Of a stretch of DNA of 55,259 nucleotides, positions 25,272-35,500 are shown one piece after another. A model generated the notes under the pieces. That model saw only the letters and a list, made by a program, of their open reading frames with translations, made no database searches and had not been told where the DNA came from. Made by a program: the position numbers and the translations under genes. The DNA is from Treponema sp. (GTDB lineage Bacteria > Spirochaetota > Spirochaetia > Treponematales > Breznakiellaceae): contig JAISBN010000037.1 of assembly GCA_031266175.1 (NCBI GenBank), positions 1 to 55,259 of the forward strand. Reading direction: 5' to 3'. Every line of letters starts with the position of its first letter. Within the stretch, counting starts at the first letter, position 1.

Positions 25272-26089
25272 CCCTTACCTCCGTTTCTTCCCTTAAACTC
25301 GTCCATGGCGTGGCTTATGCCGAAAAAGTCCGCCACCGCGTCAAGAAAACCCAGAGGAAACAGGCGGAGCAGGAGGATCGTGCCAGCAAAGGGTGGTATG
25401 ATAAGACGCTTGCGCTTATTCAGTACGGCTTTGACAATGCGCCGTACCGCGTACCGGGGCTGCATGACCGGCAGCAGCAGGGGAAACCGGGTTTTGACCC
25501 CGGCGAACATCCCCGTATCGATAAAGAAGGGACAGATCACCGTGGTTTTAACGGCGCTCTTCATGCGGCGCAGTTCCATCCGCAGGGATTCGTCAAAACC
25601 CACCGCGGCAAATTTGGAAGCGCAGTAATCCGCCAGGCCCCGGACGCCGATAAGCCCCGCGGCGGAGGCGACGGTAACGATATGGCCGCTGTTCCGTTCC
25701 AGCATGGAAGGAAGAAAAGCCTTGGCGGTCCAGAACAGGGGAAGCACGTTAACCTGTATGGTTTTTTCAATTTTTTCGTCGGGGGTTTCCAGCAGGGTTT
25801 TACCCGAAACGACGCCCGCGTTGTTCACCAGAATGTCCACGGGCCCCAGCTTTTTAACAAGCGCCTTTGCCCGGCGGTACACCGCGTCCCTGCCGGATAT
25901 GTCGCAGCCCATGCCGGTTATGGAAAGGCCCTCCGCCGCGGCTTCCTTTTCCAGGGCCCGTAAGGCCGGGGCGGAAATATCCCACACCGCCACCCGGCCG
26001 CCCCGCCGGGCAAAGTCCAGGGCCATAAGCCGGCCTATGCCCGAGGCCCCGCCGGTCACCAGTACCAGTTTGCCGCTTATATCCTTCAT
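25268..26089 (-). CDS. Short-chain dehydrogenase/reductase (SDR)
   Basis: This classical SDR of 273 aa has TGGASGIG for cofactor binding, NNAG, catalytic Ser in VTVASAAG and YxxxK in YCASK. The C-terminus (LFPLGFLDAVADFFGISHAMDEFKGR) resembles the SDR16C group that includes retinol and long-chain alcohol dehydrogenases. The ATG at 26089 with GGGGG upstream is preferred to the preceding TTG of the track. It is translationally coupled to the downstream ALDH, forming a two-step alcohol-aldehyde-acid module. Confidence 0.88.
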   Translation of the reverse strand: MKDISGKLVLVTGGASGIGRLMALDFARRGGRVAVWDISAPALRALEKEAAAEGLSITGMGCDISGRDAVYRRAKALVKKLGPVDILVNNAGVVSGKTLLETPDEKIEKTIQVNVLPLFWTAKAFLPSMLERNSGHIVTVASAAGLIGVRGLADYCASKFAAVGFDESLRMELRRMKSAVKTTVICPFFIDTGMFAGVKTRFPLLLPVMQPRYAVRRIVKAVLNKRKRLIIPPFAGTILLLRLFPLGFLDAVADFFGISHAMDEFKGRNGGKG

Positions 26090-26143
26090 CAAAAAACCCC
26101 CTTTACGTCAAAATGTCAAAACCCGGCGCCTTATAAAAGGCCT

Positions 26144-26554
26144 TTACAAAAGGCTTTCTATTCCCGCCTTTAAACAGGCCGCTTTTAATTTGCCGTCCAG
26201 CGTACCCAATGCGGCGTTCTTGCGGACCGCCAGTTCCAGGTACGCCGCCTCCCGGGCGCTCAGGCCGTAGAGCCCCGCCAGGTCAAGAAGCCGCCCGGTA
26301 TAATCCCCGGAAAAGAAAACTTCGGTACTAAAGTGATACATCGTAAGAAAGCGGTTGATTTCCAGGGCGTCGGCATGCTTGAACCGGCCCCGTTTTAACG
26401 CCGTTAAAAGCAGTTCCGTCATTTCGTCCCAGAACTGAACCGGCACCAGCGTTTCTTCATTGGCAAATTTACGGAACTGATCCTTTACCAAAACGGATCT
26501 TTCGTGGGGCAAAAAAAGGGCCGCGCAAAAACTGCAGTCCACCACGCAGATCAT
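26144..26554 (-). CDS. PIN domain toxin (VapC-like)
   Basis: The 136-aa protein has the PIN-domain pattern of acidic residues: Asp in CVVDCSFCAA near residue 6, Glu in QFWDEMTELL, and further acidic residues in SAREAAYLELAV and LGTLDGKLKAAC. VapC toxins are Mg-dependent RNases that cut tRNA or rRNA. It overlaps the upstream antitoxin gene by 4 bp (ATGA), the usual type II toxin-antitoxin layout. Confidence 0.87.
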   Translation of the reverse strand: MICVVDCSFCAALFLPHERSVLVKDQFRKFANEETLVPVQFWDEMTELLLTALKRGRFKHADALEINRFLTMYHFSTEVFFSGDYTGRLLDLAGLYGLSAREAAYLELAVRKNAALGTLDGKLKAACLKAGIESLL

Positions 26555-26736
26555 TTTAGTGTCTGGTAGCTGAAAAGCCGTTCCACGATTTCTTCCCTGG
26601 ACAGGGTATCCTCTTTTACGGGAACAATCTGGGCAATAGGTTTACCCTGTCGGAGGATAAAGTACTCGTGGCCTTTGACTACCTCTTCTATCATCTCCAT
26701 AAAATAATTTTTGGCGCTGGCGATGTTGATATTCAT
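26551..26736 (-). CDS. Phd/YefM family antitoxin (VapB-like)
   Basis: The start is set at the ATG at 26736, which gives the family N-terminus MNINIASAKNYFMEMIEEV. The track's 12-residue extension is unlike the family. FILRQGKPIAQIVPV is the characteristic beta-strand segment of Phd/YefM DNA-binding domains, and the acidic tail would wrap the toxin. The product is about 61 aa. It neutralises the PIN toxin downstream and probably represses its own promoter, in the 65-bp divergent gap facing the symporter gene. Confidence 0.85.
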   Translation of the reverse strand: MNINIASAKNYFMEMIEEVVKGHEYFILRQGKPIAQIVPVKEDTLSREEIVERLFSYQTLK

Positions 26737-26801
26737 TGCCCCAGTATATCGTATAATAAGCGCCCTTGTCATGAATCTTTCAATAAAGTATTATTTTTTT
26801 T

Positions 26802-28031
26802 ATGAAAATCTGGATCAAACTGCTCATCGGTTCGGTACTGGGCATAGTGCTGGGCTTTTTGCTGCCCTATGAAAATCAATCCGTACTTTCCGCCATGGCC
26901 TGGCTTGAGCAAATGGCCCTGCATATAGGACGTTATACCGCAATTCCCCTGTTGTTTTTTTCGCTGCTTATCGCCGTTTACGAACTGCGGCAGGACCGGG
27001 AATTCTGGCCCCTCATCGGCAGGACCTTTCTGGTTATGCTGATAGGGGCGCTTTTTATTATTCCCGCGGGGATCATCGTGACGCTCCTCTTTCCCCCGGC
27101 CCGGATCCCCATCCTTATCGAAGAACAGTTTGAAGCCGTATCCCTCCACATTCCCGATATGGTACTCAACCTTTTTCCATCCAACCTTTTTTCCGCCCTC
27201 TTAAACGATCTGTACCTGCTGCCGGCCTGGTTCCTTGCCTTTTTCATTGCCATGGGTCTGGGACTGGACCGGAACTATTCCAAACCGGTCCTTGCCCTGG
27301 GCGATTCCCTTTCCAGAATTTTTTATCATATCGCGTCCTTTTTTTCCGAAATCCTGGCGCTGATGATCATCGTTCTGGCGGCGTACTGGGCAGTCCGTTA
27401 CCACGCGGCCCTGCGGGCCGATGTCTTCAGGGACCTGATCCTGCTTCTGGGGATCTTCGGCGTCATCCTGGGCTTCGGAATATTCCCCCTCTTTCTGTTT
27501 ATCCTGCAGCCAAAAAACAATCCCTGGGTTACCCTCTACGGCCTTTTGGGGCCCGCCTTCGCCGGCTTCTTTTCCGGGGACATCAACTTTACCCTGCCGG
27601 TGATGTACCGCCACGTAAAGGAGAACCTTGGGGTCCGGCGAAGATCCAATGCCGTCACGGTAAGCCTTTTTGCCATATTCGGCAGGGCGGGCAGCGCCAT
27701 GGTAGCGGCGGTGTCCTTTATCGTGATCATCAAATCCTATTCAAGCCTGGGAATTTCCATGCCGGATGTCTGTATCATAGGCCTGCGGGCTTTCCTGATA
27801 TCCTTTCTTCTGGCGGGACATCCCGGCAGCGGAGCCTTTACCGCCCTGGCGGTCCTGGGAATGAGCTACGGCAGGGGCTTTGAAGCGGGCTACCTTATCC
27901 TGAAACCCCTGGCCTTTTACCTGGTGGCGGTAGGCGCTTTTCTGGATGTCATGTTCTGTTCCTTTGCCTCCTATGTGGCGGGCAAATGGAGCGGTTTCCA
28001 GGAAGACAAAGACATACGCCACTTTATTTAG
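26802..28031 (+). CDS. Dicarboxylate/amino acid:cation symporter (DAACS)
   Basis: The 409-aa integral membrane protein has about eight hydrophobic segments and two re-entrant-like regions as in GltP/DctA (AIPLLFFSLLIAVYEL; FGRAGSAMVAAVSFIVII; GHPGSGAFTALAVLGMSYG). The serine-rich SSAATLP hairpin of classical members is altered, so substrate preference (glutamate, aspartate, C4-dicarboxylate) is uncertain. It sits alone between the toxin-antitoxin pair and the convergent envelope operon and ends at a strong bidirectional hairpin. Confidence 0.82.
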   Translation: MKIWIKLLIGSVLGIVLGFLLPYENQSVLSAMAWLEQMALHIGRYTAIPLLFFSLLIAVYELRQDREFWPLIGRTFLVMLIGALFIIPAGIIVTLLFPPARIPILIEEQFEAVSLHIPDMVLNLFPSNLFSALLNDLYLLPAWFLAFFIAMGLGLDRNYSKPVLALGDSLSRIFYHIASFFSEILALMIIVLAAYWAVRYHAALRADVFRDLILLLGIFGVILGFGIFPLFLFILQPKNNPWVTLYGLLGPAFAGFFSGDINFTLPVMYRHVKENLGVRRRSNAVTVSLFAIFGRAGSAMVAAVSFIVIIKSYSSLGISMPDVCIIGLRAFLISFLLAGHPGSGAFTALAVLGMSYGRGFEAGYLILKPLAFYLVAVGAFLDVMFCSFASYVAGKWSGFQEDKDIRHFI

Positions 28032-28052
28032 CCCCGGTATACGGTTTTAGCC

Positions 28053-28091
28053 GCCGGAACAGCGGCCGGTTTTGCCGGCCGCTGTTCCGGC
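28053..28091. terminator. Bidirectional 17-bp hairpin terminator
   Basis: GCCGGAACAGCGGCCGG pairs perfectly with its complement across a 5-nt loop in the 67-bp convergent gap between the symporter and OmpA-domain genes. It probably stops transcription from both sides, although U-tracts are short. Confidence 0.8.
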
Positions 28092-28098
28092 CCGCCAA

Positions 28099-29016
28099 TC
28101 AGGGAACGCCGGAGGGGGCTTTTTCCGCCCTGAAGGTGACCCGCCTGTTCCGGGCGGCGTTGTCCGGCAGGGCTTCCAGCCCCCCCTCGCCCAGGGAAAC
28201 CAGCCGTTCGCCTTCAATCCCAAGCTCAATAAGTTTGCCCCGGACATAGTCCGCCCGCCGGCGGGACAGGGGCTGCAATATACCGCTTTCTTCCGCGTTG
28301 GTCCGGGTTACGGGATTTGCCCGCCCGACAATATACAGGGTATAGCCCGGATTGTCCTTCAGGAAGCGGACAAGCCTGTCCAGCACATAGAAGTTGTGGT
28401 CCCTAAGGGCCTGGTATTCCGGCCCCCGGGAATCAAAGTCCGCCTGGTTGGGGGGAAAGATCACTTCCATGTTTGTAATCCCCGCCAGGAATTCCGGATC
28501 CTTTTCTTCCGGCGGAGCATGGGCAGACCGCGGTTTTTTCAGGTCAAAACGGTAACCGATAACCAGTCCGAACCCGAAGCCCGTAGGCCAGCCAAAACGG
28601 ACGTACTGCTCGGTGTAGAATTTTTTTATGGGGAACCGGATCCCCAGGCTGCCGTCGGCCAGGACCGATGAAACACGCCTGTCCCCCTCAAAAAGGGTAA
28701 TAAGCCCCGCCCCCGCCTGGACAAACAGGGGAAAGGGCAGGGTCTTTAAAAAATAATACCGGGCAAAGCCCAGGGCTTCAAAACTTGACACATCGTAAAA
28801 ATCGCTGCCGTAGTCAAGTTTTATTCCCGCGGCCAGGGCGCCGGTAATGCCGTAGTCCCCGGTAAGCCCCCCCGCCAGACCGTAGCCGTGGCGGGTGTTG
28901 GCGTTGGCCTCTACCAGAAGCCCCGCGGAAACGGTCTTTTGTTCCTGGCCGAAGGCAAAAGAAACAAGGCCCAGCGCCAAGAGGGGGATAAGGGATTTTC
29001 CGCCGAACCGAACCAT
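28099..29016 (-). CDS. OmpA-domain outer-membrane/peptidoglycan-associated protein
   Basis: The 305-aa protein starts best at the ATG at 29016, which opens a signal peptide (MVRFGGKSLIPLLALGLVSFAFG). The track's GTG start overlaps the preceding gene. Residues 30-180 are rich in Gly and alternating aromatics (ARYYFLKTLPFPLFVQAGAGLI, VRFGWPTGFGFGLVIGYRF), fitting a small beta-barrel. About 195-300 is an OmpA-like peptidoglycan-binding domain (LVRFLKDNPGYTLYIVGRANPV, LSRRRADYVRGKLIELGI, NRRV). It would tie the outer membrane to the cell wall. It is the last gene of the envelope operon. A (GCCT)3 repeat lies between its start and the upstream stop. Confidence 0.8.
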   Translation of the reverse strand: MVRFGGKSLIPLLALGLVSFAFGQEQKTVSAGLLVEANANTRHGYGLAGGLTGDYGITGALAAGIKLDYGSDFYDVSSFEALGFARYYFLKTLPFPLFVQAGAGLITLFEGDRRVSSVLADGSLGIRFPIKKFYTEQYVRFGWPTGFGFGLVIGYRFDLKKPRSAHAPPEEKDPEFLAGITNMEVIFPPNQADFDSRGPEYQALRDHNFYVLDRLVRFLKDNPGYTLYIVGRANPVTRTNAEESGILQPLSRRRADYVRGKLIELGIEGERLVSLGEGGLEALPDNAARNRRVTFRAEKAPSGVP

Positions 29017-29026
29017 GCCTGCCTGC

Positions 29027-30985
29027 CTAGGGGTGCAGTTTTCCGTCTGCACCGATGGTGTGTGAAGGCGCTGTAAAATGCGCGCTGTTAAAGGAACCGG
29101 TTAACACCTGACAGCTGGAAAATGTATAATCGTCCATGGTGATCTCCACCGGTCCCGGCGAATGACCCGGAACAAAGCCCGTTATGTCTATCAACACAGG
29201 ATTAAACACATCTAGCGGATGGTAATGCAGATTCACGTCATTATTAACAATCCGGGCCGTTCCACCCATTTTAAAGACCGGCGGATAAAGTGCCCTTATG
29301 TGGTCTATTACTATACCATGACCGTAAGGACGTCCAATACTCCTGTTATCGCTGATTCTCCCACCTCGCATGATAAATGTCGTTTTATTTGATGTGGAGT
29401 TGTTCGCGATAAAAATACCCCCGCCGTACCCCAGATACTGGGAAAACAAACCATCTATTCCCCTGGCTCTGTTACCGGTAATTTCACCGCCATCCATGGT
29501 AAGTATAACATTTCCAGAGCGATCCAGGGCAATACCTCCACCGCTAAGGGCGGCGTCATTCCCTGTTATTACTCCCGACTCTATAGTATGGCTCGAAGTA
29601 CCTGACGATAATGTAACACCCCCCAGATATACGGCCCCGCCATTACCCTCGGTCCTGTTGTTTTTGATAACGCCGCCGGTCATGCGGAAAAGGCCGCCCG
29701 ATGTTTGTATGGCACCACCATCGCCGGATGTTTTATCATTATTTTGAAGCACCACCCCGCTTTTCAACCTGAACTGACCCGGACTGTCAAGGATACCATG
29801 CACATAAACCAGCGCCGATGATGAAGTAAAGCCGCTATTTGACCAGCCTATATTGGGATCTCCGGACCATACCGCGCCGCCGTCTATAATAAGATTTGAA
29901 TTACCCGGTGTCTCCAATTCAAGAATGCTCCCATAGACAACATAAAATACCGGGGCGGTAGCGGATCCGGCATTTCGTCGTATGACATAGGCAGCACCCG
30001 GCGGAACAGTCAAACGCGTATAATGTCCGGTTCCAACAAGTATCTGCTCAGCAGCCGCAAGATCAACATTGGCAAGAAGGGTCACCTCATCCAGAACCTC
30101 GGGAAAGAAGGTACCGGTTGACGCAGTAAAAGCGGTCTGGAGGGCGGCGGCATCGGAAAGGCCCGCCGCGTCGGGGTAGTAGGTAAAGACACCCCCCACG
30201 GTCCGGCGGGCTACCACAGGAAACAGTAATCCGCTGTTGTCCACCCGCCAGTGGCGGCTGCTCTGCCAGCCCGGGGGCGGAGCTTCGGGGGTTACGTCAA
30301 ATTTTTCGTTATTGCCATCAATGTCACCGGCGATGGTTTCGCCCAGTACCTGTACGGCGACGGTATAGTTTTCCGGGGTAATCCGGGCCGCGGGATTGGA
30401 ACCGAGGAGCCCGGTTACCGTAATCATCGCGCCGTTTTCAAGGTAGACATCGGTATCCGCCACCCGGGCAGTACCGGACATGGTAAATACGCCCCCCACC
30501 TCGATATACACCCCCCGGGCGTCCGCGGCGATACCCCTGCCCCGGATGGTTATACCGTCGTCTATGGCTAGGGAAGCCCCGTTTCTAAGGGTAAAGAGAT
30601 CCGTACCGGCCTGCCAGCGCTGTATGGTTACCGACGAAGTTTCCGCCGGATAGGGCATCAGCCGTATGTGCTTGCCGGAAACAAGCTCGATACCGGCGGC
30701 TCCCATGGCCAGGGGCCGGGCTATATCCCGGCGGATATAAATATCTTCGGGACTGACGGCGGAAATTCCGGCCGCGTCGTCTACCGCGGCCTGGAGGGAA
30801 TAATACCAGACATACTCCCCCGCTAACGCATCCCAAAGGGCGGCCACCGGGGAGCTGTCTTCTTTTTCACCGCCGGGAACGGCTTCCCCGTCTTCCCGCA
30901 GCAGGTACTCCACCATGGGGTTGGTACAGGCCGCCGCCAGCAGTACAAACAATCCGGCAAGCAGCGCCGGTACCGGTTTACGCAC
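29027..30985 (-). CDS. Beta-helix surface lipoprotein (652 aa)
   Basis: The signal MRKPVPALLAGLFVLLAAAC ends in a lipobox (LAAC). The C-terminal two thirds are made of short repeats such as NNRTEGNGGAVYLGG, GGEITGNRA and MRGGRISDN, typical of a right-handed parallel beta-helix as in Pmp-like adhesins and pectate-lyase-fold proteins. The N-terminal part repeats EIVSG- and IEVGG-like beta-strand units. Start is GTG with a weak site 6 bp after the preceding stop. It is probably anchored in the outer membrane facing outward. Its ligand is unknown. It is a smaller relative of the two giant lipoproteins at the head of the operon. Confidence 0.75.
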   Translation of the reverse strand: MRKPVPALLAGLFVLLAAACTNPMVEYLLREDGEAVPGGEKEDSSPVAALWDALAGEYVWYYSLQAAVDDAAGISAVSPEDIYIRRDIARPLAMGAAGIELVSGKHIRLMPYPAETSSVTIQRWQAGTDLFTLRNGASLAIDDGITIRGRGIAADARGVYIEVGGVFTMSGTARVADTDVYLENGAMITVTGLLGSNPAARITPENYTVAVQVLGETIAGDIDGNNEKFDVTPEAPPPGWQSSRHWRVDNSGLLFPVVARRTVGGVFTYYPDAAGLSDAAALQTAFTASTGTFFPEVLDEVTLLANVDLAAAEQILVGTGHYTRLTVPPGAAYVIRRNAGSATAPVFYVVYGSILELETPGNSNLIIDGGAVWSGDPNIGWSNSGFTSSSALVYVHGILDSPGQFRLKSGVVLQNNDKTSGDGGAIQTSGGLFRMTGGVIKNNRTEGNGGAVYLGGVTLSSGTSSHTIESGVITGNDAALSGGGIALDRSGNVILTMDGGEITGNRARGIDGLFSQYLGYGGGIFIANNSTSNKTTFIMRGGRISDNRSIGRPYGHGIVIDHIRALYPPVFKMGGTARIVNNDVNLHYHPLDVFNPVLIDITGFVPGHSPGPVEITMDDYTFSSCQVLTGSFNSAHFTAPSHTIGADGKLHP

Positions 30986-30991
30986 CCTGTC

Positions 30992-31996
30992 TTACCAGAC
31001 CCAGTTTATACCCAGATAGGGCGAAAAAGCGGCGTAGTCGCCGATACCGGTAACGTCACATCCCATGCGGAAGGTAAATTTGGTAAAGCGGTACCGGAGT
31101 TCAGGATTTACGGAAAAGGTTTTAAAGGTTCCCTGGGCGGCAAGATCCAGAACAGCGGAAAAATCAAGCCAGGTATAGCTTAGGATCAATTCCGTTTCCT
31201 TATATTCAAAGGAGGGTACAAACACAAGTTTGGAACCAAGGTCCGCCTTAATGCCGATGCCGTAGCCGTCGGTATAACCCAGGGTAAAATTTATGCCGAA
31301 TCCCAGATCTTCGCTGTACCGGTTGAGATAATACAGGGGAAACCCCAGCGCGGCCCGCAGTTCCCCGATGGAAAAACCGTCGTAGGAATAGGCCGCCCCC
31401 GGTTCCAGGATACCGTCCAGTTTGTTCCCCGCCATGGGCGCGGTGGGGGGATTCTCGGGAAATTCCGGCGCAATATAAAAATGATTTTCATGGTGCAAAA
31501 ACACCCGCAGCAGGCCGGGAAAATTAACCTTCGTATCAAAGAGATGGGACACGGGATAGTCAAAATCCTGCTCCGCCAAAAGGGTAAACCAGGGTTTCCG
31601 GGCCGCCTCTTCCGCGCTCCGGCCCCAGAGTCCCGGCCGGGGATCCGGCGCTCCCAGATCCGCGGTAAATTCAAAATTCAGAATACCGGTTACCTCCGCG
31701 ATAGTCTTACCGTAGGCAATGCGGGGTTTAAGGTAAAAGGAACGGATGCTGTACCCCTCTCCCTGGGTATACCGCCCCGGGTACCAGATTTCCAGGGGAT
31801 ATTCATGACTTCCCGCTTCAAGATCCAGGGTAAGCCCCTCCATCCATTCCTTCCAGGTTTTGGGAAGTGAATCTTTCCACGCGCCGGAAGAATCCGCCGT
31901 TTCGGGGGCCGGAAGCTCCGGGGACGCTTCCTGGGCAAAAAGGGAAAGACCAGCGCACAGTAAAAAAGCTGTTAATAGTTTTTTCAGGTTTTCCAT
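30992..31996 (-). CDS. Probable outer-membrane beta-barrel protein (334 aa)
   Basis: A signal peptide is clear (MENLKKLLTAFLLCAGLSLFAQ). The mature part is rich in alternating aromatic and polar residues (FGINFTLGYTDGYGIGIKADLGSKLVFVPSFEYKETELILSYTW) and ends in an aromatic residue (YLGINWVW), as expected of proteins inserted by BamA. I do not recognise a named family. It lies 12 bp after the 181-aa barrel gene and 6 bp before the 652-aa lipoprotein gene, so it belongs to the same transcript. It may anchor or export the beta-helix lipoproteins, which is inference only. Confidence 0.68.
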   Translation of the reverse strand: MENLKKLLTAFLLCAGLSLFAQEASPELPAPETADSSGAWKDSLPKTWKEWMEGLTLDLEAGSHEYPLEIWYPGRYTQGEGYSIRSFYLKPRIAYGKTIAEVTGILNFEFTADLGAPDPRPGLWGRSAEEAARKPWFTLLAEQDFDYPVSHLFDTKVNFPGLLRVFLHHENHFYIAPEFPENPPTAPMAGNKLDGILEPGAAYSYDGFSIGELRAALGFPLYYLNRYSEDLGFGINFTLGYTDGYGIGIKADLGSKLVFVPSFEYKETELILSYTWLDFSAVLDLAAQGTFKTFSVNPELRYRFTKFTFRMGCDVTGIGDYAAFSPYLGINWVW

Positions 31997-32008
31997 CTAT
32001 TGGTCTCC

Positions 32009-32554
32009 TTAGGGCAGGAAGCTGTGCCCAAAGCTAAGGCCAAAGGCAAAACGGAAGGGGCGGCCGTACCTGACGACCGCTTCCAGAAACCAGCCTTTCC
32101 AGTGGGCCCTGACCCCCCCGGCGGTTTCCCCCAGAACATCGGTATACTCGTAGTCCTGTTCACTGTCGATGCTTATCCCGATACCGGCCTGGATAAACGG
32201 ACGGATCCAGCCGAAGTCGTAGACATAAAAACGGCCGTACACCACCCCTTCCATCACCGATACCAGGGAATGTTCCGGCTCCCTAGAACCGAAGGTCAGG
32301 CCCCCCCGGACGCCGAATCCGAAATACCGGGACAGCTCGTAATCGGCAATGACCACCAGCTCGGGCAAAAAACGCTCCCGGTCGTTCTGGGTGTATTCAA
32401 TCCCCGCGGCCACCGAAAAGGGCTTGTGGATCTGGGGGGTAAAAAGTACTTCCACAAAGGTATTCCAGAACCGCTTGAAAAAATTCTCCTTCTCCTGGGT
32501 CCATGCCGAGGCGGCAAGGACGCACAATAACATACACAGTACAAAACGTTTCAA
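32009..32554 (-). CDS. Small outer-membrane barrel-like protein (181 aa)
   Basis: The N-terminus MKRFVLCMLLCVLAASAWTQ is a cleavable signal. The rest has short amphipathic strands (FSVAAGIEYTQ, YFGFGVRGGLTFGS, VVYGRFYVYDFGWIRPFIQAGIGISI, FRFAFGLSFGHSFLP) fitting an eight-stranded OmpW/OmpX-like barrel. No named family is recognised. It lies 12 bp after the 1519-aa lipoprotein gene within the envelope operon. Similarity in layout to the barrel half of the OmpA-domain protein suggests a common origin, untested. Confidence 0.65.
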   Translation of the reverse strand: MKRFVLCMLLCVLAASAWTQEKENFFKRFWNTFVEVLFTPQIHKPFSVAAGIEYTQNDRERFLPELVVIADYELSRYFGFGVRGGLTFGSREPEHSLVSVMEGVVYGRFYVYDFGWIRPFIQAGIGISIDSEQDYEYTDVLGETAGGVRAHWKGWFLEAVVRYGRPFRFAFGLSFGHSFLP

Positions 32555-32566
32555 CTGTTCCTCCGG

Positions 32567-35500
32567 TTATGGTTCATAGGCCCCTATGGCCAGCTTTCCC
32601 GCCTGGGGCCGTGATTTCCCCGCCGCCGGGCCGCCGGGCCGAAAATCCCCCTTGTTAAAGCTGTTGTCTTTGGTCAAAAAGTAATCACCGATATTGGGAA
32701 ATCCCAGATACCCCCCTGTATATACCGGAATGGCCATCAGGTTATTCAGGGAACTTCGTAAACCGGACAAATTACCATAACCCCCCAGGTTCCAGTAGAT
32801 CTGATCCAACACGTTGCCGGAACTTTGGGGATACAGGGAAAGATCGGCAGCGTTAACCAAAGAACTGCCAGGACGATAATCGGAGGTAAAACCCGGACTG
32901 GTCGTGTCCGACAGATTGTGATTCGTCTCCCAATCTTTATACGCATCGATGGCATCCATCCCCGACAACAACGAATACTTGTACCATTCCCGGCTACTGC
33001 GAAAAATATTGGTATCCGCATCAAAACCTGTAAACCCGGTATAGTCCCACTGGCTGGCAGCACCGGGATTGTTATACGCTACGGTATTATGAAAACGGAC
33101 GTACACGGGGAATTCTCCGAGATAGCCGCTGTGGCCGTTCCACTTCCTGGAATAAACGCCGGCCCCCGTATTACCCGCGATGGTTGTGTTGGCCAGGGTA
33201 AGGTTGATCCCTTTGCCGCCGTAAAAATAGTACCGGTTATAAATACCCGCACCCTGATTGCCGGTAATACGGACATTGGTAAGGAGGACATTCACGGAAC
33301 CGGTGGTCTTGCCGCTTACCGCGTAGCCTTCATAATCGTTCAGGATACCCCCGCCAAAACCGCTGGCAGCCCCCGTGTTTCCGTCCAGGGTCACGTTCAC
33401 CAGAACCGCGGAAACGTCCCCCCCTTCCCTGGCATAATTGACCATGCCGCTGCCGGAACCTGCGTTATTACTGGTAATGCACACGTTAGCCAGGACCATG
33501 GTCCCGCCGTTATATACGCCCCCGCCGGAACCCGCGCTGTTCCCCGTGACGGTACTGTTTGACATCCGGACCGTACCCCCCTCCGCGTTATAGAATCCCC
33601 CACCCGAGGCGCCCCCGGTGGGCCTGTTGTTGGACAGGGTTACATTGGTCATGGTAGCAAAGCCGCTGTTATACATGCCGATGCCGCTGCCGCCGATAGA
33701 CACATTGTTATTTACCGTGAGGTTCCTAAAACTCGCGGTACTGGCATTATAGATTCCCGACCCGCTGCCGGAAGTCCAGTTATTTTCAACGACCACCCCT
33801 GTAAAAGACGCTGTATCTCCCCCGGAAGACACCGTTCCGCCGGATGTAAAAATTCCCCCCCCCTCCCTGGCGGAATTGGAAATAAACGTCGTATCAACCA
33901 AGACAGGCCTGCTGTTCCCCCCCCTGTTAAAGAATCCCCCCCCTTGGTCGGAAGATTTATTGTCCTGAAAAAGGCTCTTTCGAATTTCGGGAGTACAGTT
34001 ATTGCTCAGAGCTACCACATACATACCCCCGCCGCTTTGCAGGGCGGTATTGCTGAAAAATTCCACCTCCTCCAGGATGGGATGAATATCCGTACCATTG
34101 GAAACAATATATATCCCCGCCCCCATGGTGGATTTGTTATTTCGGATAATCACATTTTTCAGCCGCAGTTCGCTGTTGACGTTGTAAATGCCCCCGCCGT
34201 GCTGCCGGGAAACTGTTTTGGCAGCACGACCGTTCCCTTGTACGGTGATGGATGTGGGAGATTCGGGCCCTATGGCCCCGGCGACGGTAAGGGTATCCAA
34301 AGTCGGAGCGGCGGCGTCTACCGCCAGCACCACATGGTGGGCCCGCTGGCCGTCGGAAAATTCTCCGGAAAGGATCGTTTTCTTCGCCACATCGGAGTGA
34401 CTTGTTTCGACTCCGGTAAACCGGTCATCCAGGCTGTCGTGGGTTTCTTCAAAACCGCCGTAAATTCTTAAGTCCTGCTGCAGGACAAAGGCTATGTCTT
34501 TTTTGTCCATAATACCGCCCAGGGTATAGGTACCTTTTCCCCCGGCGTTGTACTGAGAAGGAGAAGCATTATCCGAGGGGAAGGGGTTATGGGGAGAACC
34601 CCCGGTACCGGGATATACTGTCCAGACATCCGGGTCCGGCGGGGTGTAGGTACCCTTGTGGACCCAGATTTCCGTAAAGTTATTCCCCGTCCAGCTGTTA
34701 ATCACCGCCTGGAGGTCGTTACTGGCGGTTCCCCAGCTTTTGCCGGTCCTGCCGTCCCCGGAACCGTAACCGCCGCCCCGGCGGGCTTCCGCGGCCACAT
34801 AGGCGATATTATCCAGGGATGTGACGGTTGGCCGGTACCGTACCTCGAACTGGACGTTTTCATCGGGCATATAAAACTGGTATTCCCGGTGTTTCCAGTC
34901 CGTGGGACTCGATATCAACTTTACCCCGGTGCTCCCCATGGTCAGAGTGGATGCCGCGCAGATAACCCCGCCGTCGGTCCCGCCGGGGACGGCATAGGCG
35001 TTGACCGACCAGTCCACATAGTAGCCCAGATTGGCATCCACGGTAAGCCGGACCAGTTCTCCTGGCAGGACGTACCGGGCGGTCATCCCCGCGTTCTCCG
35101 TCCCCGGCGCGAAGACCGCCTTGACCCGGCCGTCGCTTGCCTCGTCCAGGGGCAGGACAATCTCGTTGGTGTTTTTGCTTAACAGGTTAAGGGTATATTC
35201 ATTGGCGGTAAAAGCCAGGGGGTCTTCAATATGAACGCTTACCGCCGTATTGCGGCCCTTCAGTTCCACATTGACATAGGGATGGGAACTAAAAGATGTA
35301 TTGTTCTGGTCCCTCCACTCGGTGTAGGCAGGCGGAGCTTTTGTAAAAACAACCGTCTGGGAACCGGCGGTGACGGTAATAACCCTGGCAGTGGTACCGA
35401 AAGCGGTACCGCCGTCATTATCCAGGGTTACCCTGGCGTGGGTTCTGCCGGCGTTCACCGGAACCGTATAGGTAACCACATGGGGATTAAATTTGCTGGT

